From positions 1 through 64,000 of the forward strand of contig NZ_NVXQ01000005.1 of NCBI RefSeq assembly GCF_002733955.1: 64,000 bases of DNA, given 5' to 3'. Positions within the stretch are counted from its first letter, which is position 1, and every line of letters begins with the position of its first letter. Source of the DNA: Hoeflea sp. Its GTDB lineage: Bacteria > Pseudomonadota > Alphaproteobacteria > Rhizobiales > Rhizobiaceae. The position numbers and the translations under genes were made by a program. Below the pieces are notes generated by a model. That model ran no database searches and was not told the DNA's origin. It worked only from the letters and a program-made list of their open reading frames with translations. This document shows, piece after piece, positions 61,809 through 64,000 of the stretch.

Positions 61809-62086
61809 GTCCTACCTTGAGGTAGGACAGCGACACAAGGTAGGACAGTAATATGTCAAACATATCAATGCTTTGTCCTACCTGCCCTACCTGTCCTACC
61901 TTTTTCGGGATTTCTCGCGCGCGCGCGCGTGTGCGTGTGTGCGCGAATGGATTGGCACTCAAATTCCCTGTGACTTCTATTTTAAGTAGGACAGGTAGGA
62001 CAGGTAGGACAAAGCATTGCAAACAAAGGATAATTCACTGTCCTACCTCATGCACTGAATACGGCGAAGGTAGGACAGGTAGGACA
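61809..62086. repeat. Iteron-like array with long inverted repeat and alternating purine-pyrimidine tract (origin candidate)
   Basis: About 12 copies of GGTAGGACA (or its complement TGTCCTACC, two with one change) occur in 278 bp. They include a 20-bp dyad (61809-61828), three units in each arm of a 35-bp inverted repeat (61867-61901 and 61984-62018, two mismatches), and a last group at 62039-62086. The 82-bp loop between the arms holds about 30 bp of alternating CG/TG. There is no coding potential. The layout resembles an initiator-bound replication origin. Confidence 0.75.
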
Positions 62087-62124
62087 CGGGCCGATATGTG
62101 GCTTGGTGTTGAGCGGAGCGCGTC

Positions 62125-62373
62125 ATGAGTGGGGTGGATATGCAGCACCTGACCAATCGGACGGGCGGCGCACTGCGAGGGGCAGGAAGGGAAGGCCCGC
62201 ACGCTGGCTCACCACATAGCAGGGCGGGCGGGCCTTCCCTTCCGGATCGGTTGCGTGATCTGGCCTACCATGTTGAGCGACTGTCACCATCACACCGAGA
62301 CCCCGAGAGGTTTCACGAAGACAAGAGCGAGATAGTTGCCGAGCTGATCAGGCTGGCGAGGGGCTTCCCATGA
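62125..62373 (+). CDS. Small phage protein of unknown function
   Basis: An 82-residue protein with a Gly/Arg/Pro-rich N-terminal half and a C-terminal helix RLRDLAYHVERLSPSHRDPE ending in RFHEDKSEIVAELIRLARGF. That C-terminal pattern recurs in small proteins of alphaproteobacterial prophages. It lies between the repeat array and the terminase genes. No function known. Confidence 0.6.
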   Translation: MSGVDMQHLTNRTGGALRGAGREGPHAGSPHSRAGGPSLPDRLRDLAYHVERLSPSHRDPERFHEDKSEIVAELIRLARGFP

Positions 62374-62481
62374 CGGCGGGTCCTTCCCCGGCAGATTGCG
62401 CTGCGGGGCGGAAAGCTCCCGAGATTTCGCTCTGTGAGGTCAATTTGATAGATAAAAGAAAATAGAAACAAAGGGTTAGAT

Positions 62482-62985
62482 ATGCAGATGGTGCATGGCA
62501 ATGAGAAGATTGGAGAGCCGAAAAGCCTGAAAAAGGTGGATTTCGCCAAGCTTGTTGGCGTGTCGCCTGGTCGGGTGTCTCACATGATCCGGGATGGCCT
62601 TCCCGTCGAACCCGATGGCCGGATCGATGTTGCACGGGGCAAGCTCTGGATACAGGCCAATGTTGATCCGAAGCGGTCGGCGGCACAATCAGCCCAAGGC
62701 GAAATGCCTTTTGCCGCCGCTCCGGATGCCAGCGCCGAACGAATGCGGCTCTTGCGCGAACAGGCGGATTACGCGGCGCTCAAGAACGCCGAGAAACGGC
62801 GTGAACTCGTCCCGTCATCCGAAGTGGAAAGGGTTTGGGAATCAGAATGGCGGCAACTGAGGTCGGCCGTTCTAGCCGCCCCGTCGCGCCTTCGCCAGTT
62901 ATTGCCACACCTGTCCGCCGCTGATGTCTCGGAAATTGATGCCGAACTGAGGCGCATCCTGGAGGAATTCGGTAATGGTCAGTGA
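62482..62985 (+). CDS. Terminase small subunit (Nu1-like)
   Basis: A 167-residue DNA-packaging protein. The N-terminal winged helix-turn-helix reads SLKKVDFAKLVGVSPGRVSH and MIRDGLPVEPDGRIDV, the usual DNA-recognition part of Nu1-type small terminases. The C-terminal half is a long helical, oligomerisation-type region (ERMRLLREQADYAALKNAEK). ATG at 62482 follows AAAGGG. It overlaps the large terminase gene by 11 bp. Confidence 0.82.
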   Translation: MQMVHGNEKIGEPKSLKKVDFAKLVGVSPGRVSHMIRDGLPVEPDGRIDVARGKLWIQANVDPKRSAAQSAQGEMPFAAAPDASAERMRLLREQADYAALKNAEKRRELVPSSEVERVWESEWRQLRSAVLAAPSRLRQLLPHLSAADVSEIDAELRRILEEFGNGQ

Positions 62986-64000
62986 TGTTCTGGAAGCCGT
63001 GAGACTTCGCGCTCGCCGCGCTATGGTTCCGCCGCCGCGCCTGGCGCTTTCCGAATGGATCGAACGCGAGATCAGGCTTCCATCGGACGTGTCCGCGCTG
63101 CCTGGCTCGATCCGGCTCTATCCATTTCAGCGCGGCATGGCGGATGCCATGAGCGATCCCTCAATCCAGCGGGTGACAGTCGTAAAATCCGCCCGCATCG
63201 GGTACACGACATTGCTCGTCGGGCTGTTGGGATCGCACATCGCAAATGAGCCGGCGCCGGTCCTATTCGTGTTGCCGACCGAAGATGACTGCCGGAACTT
63301 CGTGGTCTCGAATGTCGAGCCGACATTCGAAGCCTCGCCTTGTCTCGCTGGCTCGCTGTCAAAGGACCAGGGCGACAACCGCAACACGCTCTTGTCCCGG
63401 CGCTTCCCTGGCGGGTCTCTCAAGGTGGTTGCAGCAAAAGCGCCGCGAAACTTGCGGGCTCATAACACGCGCATCCTGATCATTGATGAAGCGGATGCCA
63501 TGGCGATGACGCCGGAAGGTCCGCCGATATTGATCGCCGAACGGCGCACCATGCAGTTTCCGGACAGAAAGATCGTTGTCGGATCGACGCCGATCTATGA
63601 GGAAACCAGCCAAGTTCTCAGCGCTTATGAGCGATCTGACAAACGCATTTTTGAAGTGCCTTGCCCGGAATGTGGCGATCACCATGAGATCCGATGGCGG
63701 GACATCCATTGGCCGGAAGGCAAGCCGGAAGAAGCGCATTGGGCTTGCCCGTCATGCGGCGGAATCGTGGATGACCGCGGCAAACACACGATGGTCGCAA
63801 AGGGCCGTTGGCGCGCGACAGCGCCGAGCGTCAAACGACATGCGGGCTTCCGGATCAATGCGCTGGTCTCGCCCATGGAGAACGCCGCCTGGGGCGTTCT
63901 GGCGCAAGAGTTTCTTGATGCCAAAGACGATCCGACCCTGTTGCAGACATTCGTCAACCTGGTGCTGGGCGAAGGCTGGCGCGAGGAAGGCGGCGAGCTG
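62975..64000 (+). CDS. Terminase large subunit (GpA family), partial at the window end
   Basis: The first 342 residues of a lambda GpA-like packaging motor. The ATPase domain has IQRVTVVKSARIGYTTLLVG (Walker A-like, KSARxGYT as in GpA), Walker B RILIIDEADAMA and VVGSTPIYEETSQVLSAYER (coupling motif). A CPECG...CPSCGG zinc-finger pair follows near residues 230-265. The nuclease domain lies beyond the edge. ATG at 62975 is inside the end of the small-subunit gene. Confidence 0.92.
   Translation, partial: MVSDVLEAVRLRARRAMVPPPRLALSEWIEREIRLPSDVSALPGSIRLYPFQRGMADAMSDPSIQRVTVVKSARIGYTTLLVGLLGSHIANEPAPVLFVLPTEDDCRNFVVSNVEPTFEASPCLAGSLSKDQGDNRNTLLSRRFPGGSLKVVAAKAPRNLRAHNTRILIIDEADAMAMTPEGPPILIAERRTMQFPDRKIVVGSTPIYEETSQVLSAYERSDKRIFEVPCPECGDHHEIRWRDIHWPEGKPEEAHWACPSCGGIVDDRGKHTMVAKGRWRATAPSVKRHAGFRINALVSPMENAAWGVLAQEFLDAKDDPTLLQTFVNLVLGEGWREEGGEL

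Larger units (their letters stand above)
59815..64000. mobile_element. Prophage (left end), continues beyond the window
   Basis: The element starts at the tRNA-Arg fragment and carries a primase-helicase, a repeat-rich origin candidate, small phage genes, and terminase small and large subunits, all on the plus strand with overlapping or closely spaced genes. No integrase is visible, so it should lie at the far end, next to an intact tRNA-Arg(ACG). Confidence 0.85.

Noticed and set aside
61809-62086. CRISPR array
   Set aside because: Units are about 9 bp, occur in both orientations and are directly adjacent in places, without uniform repeats or unique spacers; no cas genes.

Overview
The window is high-G+C DNA with densely packed, often overlapping genes. 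It looks like a Hyphomicrobiales (Rhizobiales) chromosome, possibly marine or plant-associated and Rhizobiaceae/Hoeflea-like. The basis is the PccR/PccB/PccA/methylmalonyl-CoA mutase locus, the GTTC-N7-GTTC type of LexA box in front of imuA-imuB-dnaE2, three TRAP operons, and rhizobial-style palindromic intergenic repeats. No 16S or marker phylogeny is available, so the genus is inference.

Layout, left to right. 1-3.9 kb: a YeeE/YedE pair (first gene cut by the window edge), polyphosphate kinase 2, a BenE-type transporter and type II dehydroquinase. 4.0-13.7 kb: propionyl-CoA to succinyl-CoA module, with pccR divergent from pccB, then a cupin, a GST, a small unknown gene, a DUF559 gene bracketed by a perfect 26-bp inverted repeat, pccA and mcm. 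13.8-20.1 kb: dipeptide ABC transporter plus M19 dipeptidase. 20.3-29.0 kb: a YeiH-type membrane protein, then a TRAP operon with an HpsN-like dehydrogenase, an SDR and a Zn-ADH, controlled by a divergent LacI regulator with two operators; the likely substrate is a C3 sulfonate diol (DHPS). 29.0-34.8 kb: SOS mutagenesis cassette dnaE2-imuB-imuA. 35.0-39.0 kb: UxaA-family dehydratase with a GntR regulator, an aldo/keto reductase and a FucU-type mutarotase. 39.1-42.6 kb: GT39, ChbG/NaxD-type deacetylase, GT2 and GtrA, which resembles a hexosamine lipid A modification operon. 42.8-49.3 kb: malonate TRAP operon (matB, matA, TRAP, matR). 49.9-58.7 kb: a TRAP-linked sugar-acid cluster with OtnC- and OtnK-like enzymes, a metallo-hydrolase, an ABM protein, a decarboxylating-dehydrogenase-fold enzyme that lacks the usual tyrosine, a Gfo/Idh/MocA enzyme and a GntR regulator. 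58.7-59.8 kb: a decayed AT-richer stretch with two broken secreted-protein genes between nested inverted repeats. 59.8 kb to the end: a prophage entering at the 3' part of a tRNA-Arg gene, with a primase-helicase, a striking iteron-like origin candidate and terminase genes.

The chromosomal part is a series of self-contained catabolic islands. Most pair a transporter with its enzymes and a divergent regulator, and in most of these the regulatory gap holds a visible palindrome. In each of the three TRAP operons a strong hairpin lies between the binding-protein gene and the membrane-subunit genes. The least explained parts are the OtnK/OtnC cluster with atypical dehydrogenases, the DUF559 inverted-repeat insert, and the prophage repeat array at 61.8-62.1 kb.
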